Below, piece after piece: positions 62,393 to 64,000 of a DNA stretch of 64,000 nt. This DNA is from Helichrysum umbraculigerum (Eukaryota > Streptophyta > Magnoliopsida > Asterales > Asteraceae). The notes beneath the pieces were generated by a model. The model was not told the origin of the DNA. It saw nothing but the letters and a program-made list of their open reading frames with translations, and did not search any database. Where the stretch lies: assembly GCA_949592205.1 (NCBI GenBank), contig CATIUR010000003.1, forward strand, positions 154,694,759 to 154,758,758, in the 5' to 3' direction. Position numbers and translations under genes: made by a program. Numbering within the stretch: position 1 is the first letter of the stretch; every line of letters begins with the position of its first letter.

Positions 62393-62827
62393 CAAACAAC
62401 TACTTTTAAACGAATTTGGGTTAACGATCAACTATTACAAACATAAAACCTGTGAATTAACTCAACCTCTTTGTTGACCCTTTTACTATGTTTTTCAGGG
62501 AATTAGCTGCTCATGTAAGAACCGCCTGCACATGGAACCTAGGCGACCCGCGAAGCTCTTAGGATTCCAACTTTTGAAACATATGGATTTCTTTTGTATA
62601 ACTAAAGTGTTTTAGTCATATTTCAGAAATCTACTTTTGTATAACATTAATCACACTTATACGATTTTACAAATCGTCAACTTTTGTAAACTGTAAATCT
62701 TGGCATCTTTATATATTGAAGTTCTGTTGTAATCATATGCTCTGATACGTATGCATGTACAATGTGTGATGTGGCACTCCCCATACTTAACTAAATGCTT
62801 CCGCTAAACGAATTTGGGGGTGTTACA

Positions 62828-63060
62828 GATTGGTATCAGAGCCATTGGTTATAGCGAACTAGATTTCTTAGGTGACTTAGAGACCTTCGAGACCTAGACT
62901 ATAGCCTTGGCTTGAACGCACATGCATACACACATTTGCATACGTCTGATTATCGATACGACACCTCGATACGCGTGATCCATTTATGGAACCTCGACTT
63001 GTTCATTCTTATTCTGAACTCCTATGAACCTGATCTTATTAAACGATTGATGAAAAGAAG
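62828..63060 (+). mobile_element. Internal start of the gypsy element (PBS and leader)
   Basis: PBS TGGTATCAGAGC at 62831-62842, then leader sequence (GACTTAGAGACCTTCGAGACC) before the mariner insertion. No gag yet. Confidence 0.7.
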
Positions 63061-64000
63061 TACTCCCTCCGTCCCATTACAAATGTCCACATTTCTATTT
63101 TTGTTTGTCCCACTACAAATGTCCACTACCAAAAATAAACAACAAAAATGAACTGAATTTCCAATTATGCCCTTGACTGCACAGATACCATGACTGAAAA
63201 GTTACATGGGAGGAAGCGAAAAACATATGGAGGTGAATACACAAATTTCTATGTATACGTCATCTGCCTTATTATAAAGTAGGAATCCTTTTTTTTCTTC
63301 CACACAAATTTAAAAATTTAATTGGGTAAATTTATCAAATGAACTAGATATCTCCATTCTCCACTCCCAAACATATGTAAACTTTAAACTACGGAGTAGT
63401 TACAACAAAATGTGACCATGTAAATATTCATAATGGTCAAAATACATCAACACATGCCATGTGAGTTGCATTAGCTATGCAAATTTCTAGTTGAGATGAA
63501 AACAAAAAAAAAATCAAAATACGTACAACCTAAACATCAAACTAACCATTCATGCAACTTTAACATCAACCTAACCATTCATGCAACAATAGTTTGTGAG
63601 ACCCATTAATTCAAACAAAATGACCACTCCTTAACGAACTGAATTATTGATCCACAAGCCAATTAGACAAGTTTAATCTCGAGCCAGATAATTAATCGCA
63701 TCATCTATCAGAATTCCATCACACTCGATTTGCAATGGCAAATTACCTTGTCGCTCTAACTTACCCTTACCAATATGCGGTATTTTATAATTGTTGCCTC
63801 CACGAACCTTTAAAACTTCTTTCATACATGTTTGAAGCGTTAAAAACACGTTGTTAAGCTCACGTGATGACATTTTGTCAAAGGATGTTTGAACCGCGGA
63901 AACCAATTCATCAATATTTCCCAAAACCTCTTGTTCTTGAAGGGATTGAATTGCTAAAAAAAAACCGAGGTCCAGCACGTTTAAATCGGGACTGTTCGGT
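63061..64000 (-). mobile_element. Mariner-like (Tc1/mariner) DNA transposon, 3' part, runs off-window
   Basis: TA (63061-63062) is followed by CTCCCTCCGTCCCATTAC, the classic plant mariner/Stowaway TIR. On the minus strand a mariner transposase C-terminus ends at 63673. The 600 bp between the transposase stop and the TIR are AT-rich 3' sequence. A CTACGGAGTAG near 63390 looks like a stray TIR-like piece and could mark a smaller nested MITE. Confidence 0.75.
63673..64000 (-). CDS. Mariner-like transposase, C-terminal part (open to window edge)
   Basis: The minus-strand frame is open from the window edge (PNSPDLNVLDLGFFLAIQSL) to the stop at 63673. It continues with IDELVSAVQTSFDKM, LNNVFLTLQTCMKEVLKVRG, GNNYKIPHIGKGKLERQGNL and PLQIECDG. 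This is the conserved end of plant mariner transposases. The Asp of SPDLNVLD is the last catalytic acidic residue of the DDD triad. No stop or shift is visible in the portion shown, although an A-run of nine encodes FF. Only about 109 codons of an enzyme of some 350-450 aa are present. Confidence 0.85.
   Translation of the reverse strand, partial: PNSPDLNVLDLGFFLAIQSLQEQEVLGNIDELVSAVQTSFDKMSSRELNNVFLTLQTCMKEVLKVRGGNNYKIPHIGKGKLERQGNLPLQIECDGILIDDAINYLARD

Larger units (their letters stand above)
60225..62827 (+). repeat. Large gypsy 5' LTR (Tekay-like family)
   Basis: 2,603 bp from TGTAACACCCCG to GGGGGTGTTACA, followed by a PBS (62831-62842). Its start and end sequences and layout resemble the solo LTR at 33730. 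It has a C-rich and CAACAACAACAA leader-like block (60590-60790), a Gly/Ala/Arg-type codon-like repeat array (60985-61221) and a long inverted-repeat array (61746-62392). ORFs inside are repeat artefacts. Confidence 0.85.

Overview
The window is plant nuclear DNA: AT-rich, with no complete host gene, and built almost entirely of transposons inserted into one another. The lineages are all typical of large eudicot genomes: Ty3/gypsy chromovirus (Tekay-like) and Athila, Ty1/copia of SIRE and other types, a CACTA DNA transposon, MITEs and a mariner-like element. The extra ORF of the SIRE element resembles predicted proteins I associate with Asteraceae, so a large-genome composite is my guess. That is inference, not proof.

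The nest can be read from LTR ends, TIRs and target-site duplications. The base is an intron-bearing relic of a cytosolic glycyl-tRNA synthetase gene (56182-56908). A copia element (53561-56181) is inserted in it. An Athila element (19583-53560) is inserted in the copia RT. Two insertions split the Athila. The first is a minus-strand gypsy element (1-19582), itself carrying a small non-coding LTR element in its gag (2822-5385, TSD TTGGT) and a full-length SIRE element in its 5' LTR (6517-17574, TSD CAAAT). The second is a CACTA transposon (24207-50015, TSD TAA). The CACTA carries transposase relics, fragments of a host NAC transcription factor gene and a host AIG1 GTPase gene, two MITEs, and a tandem array interrupted by a Tekay element (30988-43361, TSD GGATA). 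That Tekay element has a solo LTR sitting inside its primer-binding site (33730-36195, TSD GTATC).

Right of the synthetase relic lie a minus-strand copia 3' end (57472-58931), the 5' end of another LTR element (58932-60224), a large gypsy LTR with PBS (60225-63060), and the 3' part of a mariner-like transposon that runs off the window (63061-64000).

The Tekay gag-pol ORF and the three SIRE ORFs are essentially uninterrupted, and LTR pairs of the small element, SIRE and Tekay are nearly identical, so these are young. The Athila, the older copia, the CACTA genes and the host gene fragments are decayed.

The most unusual signal is not a gene. At least six unrelated retroelements here carry arrays of short words or inverted repeats, often spaced about 20 bp apart and mostly inside LTRs. 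In the LTR at 60225-62827 about 18 small inverted repeats keep a nine-base centre (TACTGACWT) while their five-base stems change in a compensating way. A second signal is the word CCACTGYTAG, spaced 20 bp apart in the small element and scattered through the LTRs, non-coding parts and coding parts of the neighbouring SIRE element.
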